From: Planctomycetota bacterium
Lineage (GTDB): Bacteria; Planctomycetota; Phycisphaerae; Phycisphaerales; SM1A02
Assembly: GCA_027295435.1 (NCBI GenBank)
Contig: JAPUKX010000327.1
Coordinates: 1-9,551, forward strand
DNA length: 9,551 bases
Direction: 5' to 3'
Shown: in pieces, positions 1 to 7,519 of the stretch
Numbering within the stretch: position 1 is the first letter of the stretch
Layout: the number at the start of each line of letters is the position of its first letter
The notes under the pieces: model-generated
The model's input: the letters and a program-made list of their open reading frames with translations, nothing else
The model's database searches: none
What the model was told of the DNA's origin: nothing
Translations under genes and position numbers: made by a program

Positions 1-1
1 T

Positions 2-1381
2 GTCAGGCGGCTCGAACGGCAGCTCCGCGAGTTCGATTCGATGTATCGGCTGGCGATCCCCTCGGATCAGCCGATCGCCGAGCGGCTCCTGCTGGATTTC
101 GGAGGCACGTTCCGATTCGGGTTCTACGCCATCGACGCACCTTCCGGCGAGACCCGCATCCTGCGACAGAGCGATGCTCGGCTGTACCTGCGGGCCGAGC
201 TGGATGGCGCGCATCGGTTCTTCGGCCGGCTTCGATTCCTCTACAATGACTGGAACGGAGGCGACTCGTTCGACGGACGAGGAGACGAGCTGGAAGATCC
301 GATCGGAGATCGGTACTGGTATCAGTTTGATCTTCGTGGGGCGATCCGCGCCGACCGCGGAGAGCATGTGCCGTACAACGTCAACATCAAGGCGGGCAAG
401 CAATTCGTCACCTGGGGATCAGGACTCACGCTGAGCCACGCGCTGTACGCCGGCCTGCTGAACGTCGAGCTGGCTGACTTCGGCCTGATCGGCCTCGTCG
501 GCCTGACGCCTTCGGGGGATACGGTGGATTTCGACGGGTCGCGTCCCGGCTTCGACACCGACACCGACCGTGTGTTTTTCGGCGGGGCGCTGGAATACCG
601 ACGGTCGGCCAACCATCGGCCCTATGTCTTTCTGCTGGCACAGCGCGATCACAACGATCGTGACTCTGCGACGTTCGCCAGTCCATTTGGCGCGATTCCC
701 ACGCGGTTCAACTACGATTCGACCTACCTCGGAGCCGGCTCGCGGGGGAGTGTCGGGGCCAACTTCCGCTATCGCGTGGAGATTGTGCACGAGTTCGGCG
801 AGGGGCTGAGCAACTCGTTTGATACAACGACCGGCCTGGCCGTTTCCCAGACCACCGAAGACATCGACGCGTGGGCCGGGCTCTTGGGCCTGACCTACCT
901 TCTTCGCGACGAAGCCGATTCCCGTATCGAGTTGGAGATGATTGGCGGATCAGGTGACAAAGATCGTATCGACTCCGCTGACACGTTCGGCGGTAACCGT
1001 AGCCGAACCGATGACCACGCGTTCAACAGCCTCGGTTACGTCAACACGGGTCTCGCCCTGGCCCCGGAGCCGTCCAATCTCCTTGCGCTGCGCCTTGGAT
1101 TCAGCACTTCACCGCTAAAGGGAGTGAAAGGCTTCGACAAGGTGCGAGCCGGGGTGAGCGGATTTCTGTTTGCAAAGATCGACGAAGATGCGCCTCTCAA
1201 CATCAACACCACCGCTTCAACATTCCTGGGAGGCGAGATCGATCTCTTCCTCGACTGGCGAATCACGTCTGACATCAACGCCCATGTGCGCTATGGCGTG
1301 TTTCTTCCCGGGAATGCCATACCGTCAGGTGAGGACGATCCCAGGCACTTTCTTTATGCGGGGCTCGGCTATGCGTTCTAG
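2..1381 (+). CDS. Outer-membrane beta-barrel (porin-like) protein, 5' end outside window
   Basis: The frame is open from the left edge (base 2) to TAG at 1379-1381, giving 459 visible residues. The first ATG in the window (41) leaves no signal peptide, which an outer-membrane protein needs, so the true start is probably upstream. The first residues (RRLERQLREFDSMYR) are charged and look like the end of a coiled coil. From about residue 30 the chain alternates polar and aromatic/hydrophobic residues in short strands separated by Asp/Gly/Asn-rich turns, as in beta-barrels. It ends in GLGYAF, a terminal Phe after alternating hydrophobics, which is the usual BAM-recognition signal. A central GKQFVTWGSGL-type stretch and a following DFDGSRPG turn recall alginate-export-like or other carbohydrate-type porins, but I cannot assign a substrate. 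The 3' end overlaps the next gene by 11 nt, so the two are probably co-transcribed. Confidence 0.82.
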   Translation, partial: VRRLERQLREFDSMYRLAIPSDQPIAERLLLDFGGTFRFGFYAIDAPSGETRILRQSDARLYLRAELDGAHRFFGRLRFLYNDWNGGDSFDGRGDELEDPIGDRYWYQFDLRGAIRADRGEHVPYNVNIKAGKQFVTWGSGLTLSHALYAGLLNVELADFGLIGLVGLTPSGDTVDFDGSRPGFDTDTDRVFFGGALEYRRSANHRPYVFLLAQRDHNDRDSATFASPFGAIPTRFNYDSTYLGAGSRGSVGANFRYRVEIVHEFGEGLSNSFDTTTGLAVSQTTEDIDAWAGLLGLTYLLRDEADSRIELEMIGGSGDKDRIDSADTFGGNRSRTDDHAFNSLGYVNTGLALAPEPSNLLALRLGFSTSPLKGVKGFDKVRAGVSGFLFAKIDEDAPLNINTTASTFLGGEIDLFLDWRITSDINAHVRYGVFLPGNAIPSGEDDPRHFLYAGLGYAF

Positions 1382-1898
1382 CGTCGTGCCTTTGGCGATT
1401 CTTCTACTGGCATCGGCCGGCATGACCGGCTGTGCCCGAACCGTGCTCGATTCGTCAGCGGTCGATGAATGGTCGGGTGACGAAGCCGAGCTGGAGTACT
1501 GGGAGCATCTTGAATCGCAGCGGGTGGTGACGAACCACGATGCGCTACACGGGCTGCTGATGTTGGCGGATGGCGCCGATTCCCATGAGACGTACGAACA
1601 GCGCCTCGCGGACGCCAGGGAGCGCGCGTGGATAGCCGGCGACGCCGCGCCTGGGGCCAACGAGTCCGCTGCGATCGGCATGATGGCCGTGGCGGCCTGC
1701 GACGTCCTTTCAGTCAAGGGTGGGCTGACGATGCGGTTATTCGGCCCTTCGCCCCGCTACTGCACCCGCGAGCTGATCTTTATGGACATTCTTCCGCAAC
1801 GAACTGAGCATCAGTCATTATCCGGGCTAGAGTTTATTGATCTGGTCGGCCGGATAGAGGATCGCCTCGCCGAGGAGTCGGGAAGTGGAAAGGAGTGA
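1371..1898 (+). CDS. Small predicted lipoprotein of unrecognised family
   Basis: This 175-residue protein overlaps the end of the barrel gene. ATG 1371 has a GGGG-type Shine-Dalgarno about 7 nt upstream. An in-frame ATG at 1356 is an alternative that adds five residues and a second N-terminal Arg. The N-terminus has a short basic region, a hydrophobic core (VVPLAILLLASAG) and a lipobox-like MTGC with Cys21, which suggests a lipid-anchored periplasmic or outer-membrane protein. The mature part is mostly helical and acidic at first (EAELEYWEHLES). It contains an ARERAWI segment followed by a Gly/Ala-rich helix and a GGLTMRLFGPSPRY segment starting near residue 117, which looks like the conserved core. 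The middle faintly resembles the helix-turn-helix layout of SLH-type repeats, but I would not call it one. The 3-nt gap to the FecR gene suggests translational coupling and a shared job. No enzymatic motif is visible. Confidence 0.8.
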   Translation: MRSSVVPLAILLLASAGMTGCARTVLDSSAVDEWSGDEAELEYWEHLESQRVVTNHDALHGLLMLADGADSHETYEQRLADARERAWIAGDAAPGANESAAIGMMAVAACDVLSVKGGLTMRLFGPSPRYCTRELIFMDILPQRTEHQSLSGLEFIDLVGRIEDRLAEESGSGKE

Positions 1899-1901
1899 TC
1901 G

Positions 1902-3089
1902 ATGAAAGGAAAGCAAACTCGCTGGGCCGGGCTGAGCGTGGTCGTGAGCGCTGCGTCGCTCATCCTGTGCGGCGTGGCGAACGGCCAGGGACATCTGCCT
2001 GCGAAGCCCGATCACAAGGAGACGACTCCGGCTGAGCCGGCCCCGGAGCAGGTCGGGCCGCGGGTCCCTCGACTCGTCGAAGCGTTGCCCGATGGCCAGA
2101 CCAAGCGCCTCCAGGCCTTGGTCATCGACGTGCAGGGGCGTGCTCAGTGGCGGCCCTCCGACAAGGCGCCGTGGAAGAATGCGAAGGTGAACGACCTGCT
2201 TGACCCCGGAGCCGGCATCCGAACCGGGCTCCGCTCCTCGATCACAATGCGGGTGGGCAAGAATGCCACGATCCTCGTCGGCCGGTCAACCCGATTGGAC
2301 TTGCCGCAGATTCTGCAAGAGGGGGCAGTGTTGCGAACTCGTGCCGCGGTCCGAAGGGGGCGAGCTGATTTCAAGGTTGATCTGGTGGGCCTGACGAATG
2401 ACTTCGCTGTGCTCACCCCCACGACAACGCTGGCCGTGCGAGGAACCGGTTTCGCGGTGAAGTGGGGCGGCTTGGAAGGTGTCGAGATCGAAGCTCTTGC
2501 CTCGAACGTCATTCATGCCATCGAGGTGCAATACTTGCTGACCAGGCTGCGCTACTACCTCTCCGGCCAGGCCGTCAGCCGCGAAGGCCGACCCGACCCG
2601 GTCGAGGCGGCACTTGGCAAGACGGTCAGCCGCCCGATCTCCGGAGCCCTCAGCGAGACTGAACTCCTTGCAGAACTACAGAGTGAACGAGCGGTTGATT
2701 ACAGCCGCATCGGCCTCGAATCCACCGTGGCGCTCGTTTCAAGCTTTGAGCCGCCCCCAATGGATGAGCCTAATGGGATGCCGCCGGAGGGCTTTCTCCT
2801 GGCCATGCTGGTCTGCGACAATCTTCACGAGTTCTTCTTCGCGTATCAGAACGTGCTCGACAGCGAATTGGGTTTCGACTCCTTGATTCAGGTCTTTCTG
2901 TTCTCCCAGCTGGTGGATGAGATTCAAGCGTTCTGTGAACAGCTGGAGCAGTTCGACGGCAATCCGTTCCAGAACATCCTCAATCAGGTCACTGCGTTCT
3001 GTCACACCTACTCAAGTTCGCCCGAGGTCGAGCTGTGCATCAGTCTGTTCCACGATCTAGTCCAGGGCTTCGCCGATGACGACTTGTAG
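1902..3089 (+). CDS. Secreted FecR-domain protein
   Basis: This 395-residue protein starts at ATG 1902, with a strong AAGGAG (1889-1894) 7 nt upstream. It has a Sec signal peptide of about 29 residues (basic MKGKQTR, hydrophobic core, likely cleavage after ANG), so the mature chain should be periplasmic. After a Pro/Glu-rich linker, residues about 74-188 match the FecR fold: a VQG...W opening, GAGIRTGLRSSITMRVG (the RTG-S-A/T strand), a GSxL-like VGRSTRLDL stretch, a strand series, and the closing TPTTTLAVRGTGFAV with RGTGF at 180-184. FecR domains sense or relay signals in the periplasm. Classical FecR carries an N-terminal anti-sigma segment and a membrane helix, and neither is present here. 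The C-terminal half (about 190-395) is not recognised. It is acidic, helical and carries four Cys (305, 345, 367, 379) that could form disulfides. The cyclase gene follows after 121 nt. Confidence 0.87.
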   Translation: MKGKQTRWAGLSVVVSAASLILCGVANGQGHLPAKPDHKETTPAEPAPEQVGPRVPRLVEALPDGQTKRLQALVIDVQGRAQWRPSDKAPWKNAKVNDLLDPGAGIRTGLRSSITMRVGKNATILVGRSTRLDLPQILQEGAVLRTRAAVRRGRADFKVDLVGLTNDFAVLTPTTTLAVRGTGFAVKWGGLEGVEIEALASNVIHAIEVQYLLTRLRYYLSGQAVSREGRPDPVEAALGKTVSRPISGALSETELLAELQSERAVDYSRIGLESTVALVSSFEPPPMDEPNGMPPEGFLLAMLVCDNLHEFFFAYQNVLDSELGFDSLIQVFLFSQLVDEIQAFCEQLEQFDGNPFQNILNQVTAFCHTYSSSPEVELCISLFHDLVQGFADDDL

Positions 3090-3116
3090 GAATGAGCTTG
3101 GTGGCTCGGCCGCGGG

Positions 3117-3131
3117 GCGAAGCCGGTTCGC
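3117..3131 (+). other. Weak hairpin in the FecR-cyclase gap
   Basis: GCGAA (3117-3121) and TTCGC (3127-3131) can pair around a 5-nt GCCGG loop; an overlapping alternative pairs GAAGC with GCTTC. No T-run follows, so it is not a convincing intrinsic terminator. It might reduce read-through into the cyclase, or mean nothing in GC-rich DNA. The 3090-3210 gap shows no recognisable promoter. Confidence 0.2.
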
Positions 3132-3210
3132 TTCTTGCTTCGGACGATTGGTGGATGTGGACGCAAACCACGAGTATTTGCAGCCCTGACGGAACTGACA
3201 ACCGCGTATC

Positions 3211-5892
3211 GTGACCAGCCACGCTCGCCAGGCAATTATCCTCGGGCTGACCGTCACCTTCCTGGTCGTCGTTATCGAACTGCTCGGAGCGTTTGATGCT
3301 TTGGAGCGCGAGGCGATCGACCTTCGCTTTGCGCACGCCAGATGGCGCAGCGAGCCGTTGTCCGATCAGATTCGTTTCGTGGACATCGATGATGGCGCGC
3401 TGGAGTCGGTCGGGCGCTGGCCGTGGCCGCGAACCAGGCTCGCGGATGCCATCAACGAGCTGCGCCGGGCCCAAGCGCGCACAATCGCGCTTGATGTTTT
3501 CCTTGATGATGCCCAGGACCCCGATGCGATCGACCACGATGCCAACCTGGCCGAGGCGCTATCGGCGGTGCGATGCGTTCTGACTGTCCGCGTCGATGAC
3601 CGGGAGCCGTTTGATGCAGTGTGGCAGACCCGGCGGGGTGCTGCGGAGCGTCGGCGGCTGCTCGATGTGCTCAGTCGGGACATCCAACTCGAATCCAGCC
3701 AGGCTGTCCAGCAGGCCCAGTTGACCGGACAGCGGCACTCGCGGTTCGGCGCCAGGCCGTTGGAGTTCAAGAAAATAGCCGCGTACGAGGCGCTGCGGCG
3801 GCTGTCTACTCAACCCGATAGCGAGTTGACGTTCGAGCAGTTCGTCGGGGCCGTTGCCCCGAGGGTTGATGAGCATATTGGAGATTTTCCCCAGTTGCGA
3901 TTGTTGCGCAATGCGTGGTTCCAATACGAAGCGTGGCGGCTCGCGGGGCCGCTCCTGCTGCCGGGGCCCTCCACGGGCTCGTACCGGGACAAAGCGCCGT
4001 TGCCGACCTTTGTCAGGCATGCCGACCTCCTGGGGTTCGTCAATCGCCAAGAGGATGCGGACGGCGAGGTCCGAAGATTGCAGCTCCTGCGGCCGGCACG
4101 CGGCGGCAGCGCACTGCAATTCGGTCTGGCGGCTGCTGCTTTACATCTGCGCGTCGGGCCGAGCGCGATTCACATTGATGATGACCGTGCGGTCATCGGT
4201 GAAAACGAGCTGCCGCTTGTCGGGGGTCACCTCTGGCTCGCCTGGCCGACGACCGAGACCGATTGGTCAGGCGCGCTTCGACGTGCGGAGACTGAGCAAC
4301 CAACCGTGGGCCGGATTTCCATCGCCGCGCTGATCAGCCTCGCCGAGCAGCGTCGAAAGCTCGCCCGAAACAAGGATGGCCTACGGGATCTTGCCCGAGC
4401 AATCCTCAACCGTGAAACGCTGCCGGCGGGGGAGCTTCCCCAAGAGTTGCTCGAGGAGGTCCGAAGCGAGGTCCAATTCCAGTTGGATTCCATGCAGGAG
4501 TTGATTGACGGCGGCGCGCAGCTGACCCAGCAGGATGAAACTGACATTGCCGACCACCAGCATTGGCGCTTGCTGGAAGAGGCTGTGGTTACGGGAACCC
4601 AGCGGATCGCGGAAGCGCAAAGGAGACTGACCGATGAGCTACGAGACAAGCTTGTGTTCATTGGTCTGACGGCGACCGCGGCCACCGCTGACTCCGTTCC
4701 CACACCGCTGGGCAGTGAGACACCCGGCGTCGTCGTCCACGCCGTCGTGGCTGATATGGCGTTGACCGGGCGCCGGGTTCGACCGGCGCCGTCGTGGACC
4801 GGTTGGGCGCTGGCGGCATTGTTGGGATTGTTGTGCACGTCGTTGGCAGCGCGCTTGACACCGGCGTTCTCCACGATGTTCGTCCTGGTGATGCTTGGGG
4901 GGTACGTCGCTGTGGCGGGATGGTGGTTCTTTGGATCGACGGGTGCGATCTTTCCCATGGTCGCCCCCATCTCAGCCGGGGCCGGCTCGTGGATCGCTTG
5001 CACCGCCCTTGAGGCAACGCTCTTTCAACGCGATCGCCGGCGGATCACCCGGCGGTTCAAGAGCAGAGTCTCGCCTCAGTTGGTGGACTACCTCATTGAG
5101 AATCCGAACGCCGTGAGCATGACCGGCGAACAGCGCGAAGTCACCGTCATGTTTCTTGACCTCGCCGGATTCACCGCCATGACCGAATCGCTCGACGGGG
5201 CGATCGCGGTCGGCGCGCTCAACCGATGCATGTGCGAGCTGACCAGCCACATCACCTTCAACCAAGGGTACGTCAATAAGTTCCTGGGCGACGGGCTGAT
5301 GGCGTTCTGGTCGGCGTTTCGCCAGGACCCCGATCAGGCGGTTCGGGCCTGCACCAGCGCTCTGGAGTGCCGTGATGGTCTCGAGCGGCTGAATCGTAGT
5401 GATGGTTTCGCGCACCTGCCGTCATTGTCGGCGCGCTTCGGGATCGCTACGGGGCGGGTCATCGTCGGTGACTGCGGCGCGCCTCCCCAGCTCAACGACT
5501 ACACCGTCATCGGCAACGAGGTCAATCTTGCCTCGCGCCTGGAGTCGGCCAACAAGCAGTTCGGCACCAGCATTCTTATCAACGAACGGACACGCGATCA
5601 GCTCGGCCGGGCCGAATTTCGAACACGACCGATCGGCAGAATCATCGTGGTGGGGCAGACGGTCGCGGTGAGTGTGTACGAGTTGCTGCCCGGCGACGCG
5701 GATTCAACCATGATCGAGCTGACGACGCAGGCGGTTGAGGCGTTCGCCCGATGCGATTTCCCAGCCAGCGCAGCTGCGTGGAGACGGCTCACGGACACGT
5801 TCGGCCCAAGCAAGCTGGCCGAGTTCTATTTGCAGGCGATCGCTGATCCCGCGTTGGTGGTCAACGGCGCGCTGCGCCTGCACGAGAAATGA
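3211..5892 (+). CDS. CHASE2-domain membrane adenylate cyclase (class III)
   Basis: This 893-residue inner-membrane enzyme is predicted to make cAMP from ATP. The GTG start is supported by an in-frame TGA at 3196-3198 just upstream, by a membrane helix beginning at about residue 8, and by the first internal Met lying past residue 400; the ribosome binding site is weak. Layout: helix about 8-27; extracytoplasmic CHASE2 sensor about 30-525, with the typical VDIDD (57-61), WPWPR (70-74) and LDVF (94-97) early and FIG...TPLG...PGVVVHA late; three close helices about 531-550, 555-574 and 579-600; then the catalytic domain about 640-835. Metal-binding Asp650 (FLDLAGFT) and Asp694 (KFLGDG), purine-selecting Lys690 and Asp763, and transition-state Asn772 and Arg776 (NLASR) are all present. 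This is the full set for an active, ATP-preferring homodimer. A Lys/Glu/Gln-rich helical segment at about 370-480 enlarges the sensor. The FecR gene upstream is a plausible partner. Confidence 0.95.
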   Translation: MTSHARQAIILGLTVTFLVVVIELLGAFDALEREAIDLRFAHARWRSEPLSDQIRFVDIDDGALESVGRWPWPRTRLADAINELRRAQARTIALDVFLDDAQDPDAIDHDANLAEALSAVRCVLTVRVDDREPFDAVWQTRRGAAERRRLLDVLSRDIQLESSQAVQQAQLTGQRHSRFGARPLEFKKIAAYEALRRLSTQPDSELTFEQFVGAVAPRVDEHIGDFPQLRLLRNAWFQYEAWRLAGPLLLPGPSTGSYRDKAPLPTFVRHADLLGFVNRQEDADGEVRRLQLLRPARGGSALQFGLAAAALHLRVGPSAIHIDDDRAVIGENELPLVGGHLWLAWPTTETDWSGALRRAETEQPTVGRISIAALISLAEQRRKLARNKDGLRDLARAILNRETLPAGELPQELLEEVRSEVQFQLDSMQELIDGGAQLTQQDETDIADHQHWRLLEEAVVTGTQRIAEAQRRLTDELRDKLVFIGLTATAATADSVPTPLGSETPGVVVHAVVADMALTGRRVRPAPSWTGWALAALLGLLCTSLAARLTPAFSTMFVLVMLGGYVAVAGWWFFGSTGAIFPMVAPISAGAGSWIACTALEATLFQRDRRRITRRFKSRVSPQLVDYLIENPNAVSMTGEQREVTVMFLDLAGFTAMTESLDGAIAVGALNRCMCELTSHITFNQGYVNKFLGDGLMAFWSAFRQDPDQAVRACTSALECRDGLERLNRSDGFAHLPSLSARFGIATGRVIVGDCGAPPQLNDYTVIGNEVNLASRLESANKQFGTSILINERTRDQLGRAEFRTRPIGRIIVVGQTVAVSVYELLPGDADSTMIELTTQAVEAFARCDFPASAAAWRRLTDTFGPSKLAEFYLQAIADPALVVNGALRLHEK

Positions 5893-5967
5893 CACTGTCT
5901 AGAAAAGACACGCGCATCGTTTGATTCATATCCGTCTAATCCAAATCGGTATGAGCCCTTCTTTGCG

Positions 5968-7332
5968 CTACTGTCCGGTGCGCTTGATGATGATTGCCGT
6001 GCGGTCGTCGCTGGCCGGTCTTGCGTCGGTGAAATCGTTGACAGCGTCCCTGACCGCCTCCATGATCTGCTGCGGCGACCGGTGGTGATGCACGGAGAGA
6101 AGGTCGATGACCCGGTCGGCGCCGAACTGCCTGCCCCCACGATCCACGGCTTCGAAAATGCCATCGGAGATCACCGCGAAGATGTCCCCGGGGCGCATGA
6201 GAATCGGTGGGGCGATCTCGACGTCCAAGTCGCTCATGATGCCGAACGGCGGCGCGTCCGACTCAGTCTTGTCGAATGTGTCGCGGGCCGCGTCGTACCG
6301 CAGCAGCGGCGCCTGACCAGCGCTGAAACTCCTCAACGTGTGGTCCGTCGCGTTCAGTTCGCCAAGCCAGGCGGTGACGAACCGTCCGGGCGGCAGGTCA
6401 TCGCACAGTTGCTTATTCATGTGATGGACGATCTGCGGCAGCCCTGCCCCGATCCGGACGGCCATCCGAAGCATCGCCCGCACCTGGGTGACCGACAGGG
6501 CCGGCCCGATCCCGTGGCCGGCGGCGTCGGCCAGCAGCAGCACCGCTCGGTTGGCGTCCCTTGCCGAGGCAAGATTTGGCCCGTCTGTTGTGTCCGCGTG
6601 ATATCCAATAACGTCGTAGGCGTCGCCACCGGTCTCCTCGGCCGGTTCACTCCAGGCGTCGATGGCGAACCCAGCCAGTGCCGGCAAGCACTTTGGAAAG
6701 GTGCTTTGCTGAATGCTGCGAGCCAGTTGCAGATCGCGCTGCAGTTTCTCGCGCACGAGCTGGTCCTCGATCAGCCGGCCGCGCTTGATCGCGACCGCGG
6801 CGTGTGACGCCAGGGCGGCCGCGATCTGTTCATCTTCTGCGGCGAACGCCCGGCCGCGCTTGTTCAACACCTGGGCCACCCCAATCAGTTCGCCGTCATA
6901 CGCCAGCAACGGAACGGTGAGGATTGACCTGGTGCGAAAGCCCGTGCGGTTGTCGATTTCGGGATTGAAACGGTCATCAGCGTAGGCGTCCGGCACGTTG
7001 ATGATGCGCCGTTCTTGTGCGCATTGGCCGGCCAGACCGAAGTCGCAGGGAATCCTGATCTCGTCGATGGCCGACGGGCCGTCGCCTGCGTCGTCCGGTG
7101 GGATCGAAGCGGACCCGGCCTTGCCCAGACCGTGGGCGACGGTCGAGAACAACTCTCGCCCTGCGGGATCGTATTCGAAGACCGTGGCCCGCTCGGCGTC
7201 GAGCGTGTCGCGCATCGCGTTGACGATCACCGCGAGGATATCAGTGACATTCGCCGACGCACTCAGATGCTGGGCGACCTCGAGCATTCGCTGGAGGATG
7301 TCATGACGAAGTGTGCCCTGTTGATCGGTCAT
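5968..7332 (-). CDS. GAF-SpoIIE (PP2C-type) serine/threonine phosphatase
   Basis: From ATG 7332 this is a 454-residue cytoplasmic protein. A longer frame extends to ATG 7398 or GTG 7401, adding a basic, Gly-rich segment. I prefer 7332 because a GGGAAG lies 10 nt upstream and the extension looks unconserved, but the choice is open. Residues about 12-185 form a GAF sensor (ERATVFEYD, then FGLAGQCAQ, LTVPLL and GVAQVLNKRG). A charged helical linker (IEDQLVREKLQRDLQLARSI) then joins it to the SpoIIE phosphatase domain, about 205-454. The PP2C metal Asp residues are in place: GGDAYD (237, 240), ADAAGHG (269), ISDG (390) and DDRTA (442-443). Enzymes of this type usually dephosphorylate an anti-anti-sigma (STAS) protein in a partner-switching pathway; no STAS protein or anti-sigma kinase is in the window. 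It is convergent with the cyclase gene, 75 nt between their stops, so it is not in that operon. Confidence 0.93.
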   Translation of the reverse strand: MTDQQGTLRHDILQRMLEVAQHLSASANVTDILAVIVNAMRDTLDAERATVFEYDPAGRELFSTVAHGLGKAGSASIPPDDAGDGPSAIDEIRIPCDFGLAGQCAQERRIINVPDAYADDRFNPEIDNRTGFRTRSILTVPLLAYDGELIGVAQVLNKRGRAFAAEDEQIAAALASHAAVAIKRGRLIEDQLVREKLQRDLQLARSIQQSTFPKCLPALAGFAIDAWSEPAEETGGDAYDVIGYHADTTDGPNLASARDANRAVLLLADAAGHGIGPALSVTQVRAMLRMAVRIGAGLPQIVHHMNKQLCDDLPPGRFVTAWLGELNATDHTLRSFSAGQAPLLRYDAARDTFDKTESDAPPFGIMSDLDVEIAPPILMRPGDIFAVISDGIFEAVDRGGRQFGADRVIDLLSVHHHRSPQQIMEAVRDAVNDFTDARPASDDRTAIIIKRTGQ

Positions 7333-7519
7333 CGTACCAACGCTTCCCGCGCCAAGGCCAGCGGCGACGCCCAGGCGCCGGGAGAAGTGTATCGACATCA
7401 CGATCGCTGCACCGATGAAGCGAAGCAGCAGGACAGCCGGTTGGTCCCGTCGGCCGGACCCCAGCGGGTGCGCTTCGAGCAGATCGTGCGGAACTTTCGG
7501 TGGTTATGATTGGGGCGGC

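Noticed and set aside
1170..1370. Upstream extension of the lipoprotein frame into the barrel gene
   Set aside because: It would put the signal peptide about 67 residues inside the protein and overlap the barrel gene heavily; starts at 1356 or 1371 are sensible.
4227..5003. Long open frame (258 codons) on the - strand inside the cyclase gene
   Set aside because: It is rich in Ser, Arg, Thr and Pro with no domain and lies fully opposite a well-supported cyclase; it is a codon-bias shadow of GC-rich coding DNA.
5896..5954. Possible bidirectional terminator between cyclase and phosphatase (TGTCT/AGACA at 5896-5910; bulged TCATATCC/GGTATGA at 5926-5954)
   Set aside because: Stems are 5 bp, or 7 bp with a bulge and 14-nt loop, and no T-run follows in either direction.
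6082..6807. Open frame (241 codons) on the + strand opposite the phosphatase
   Set aside because: The - strand frame encodes all PP2C metal motifs; the + strand product has no plausible domain.
7505..7510. TATGAT as a -10 box for thpR
   Set aside because: It matches the -10 consensus well but has no -35 at a proper distance and would leave almost no leader; a single hexamer match is not enough.
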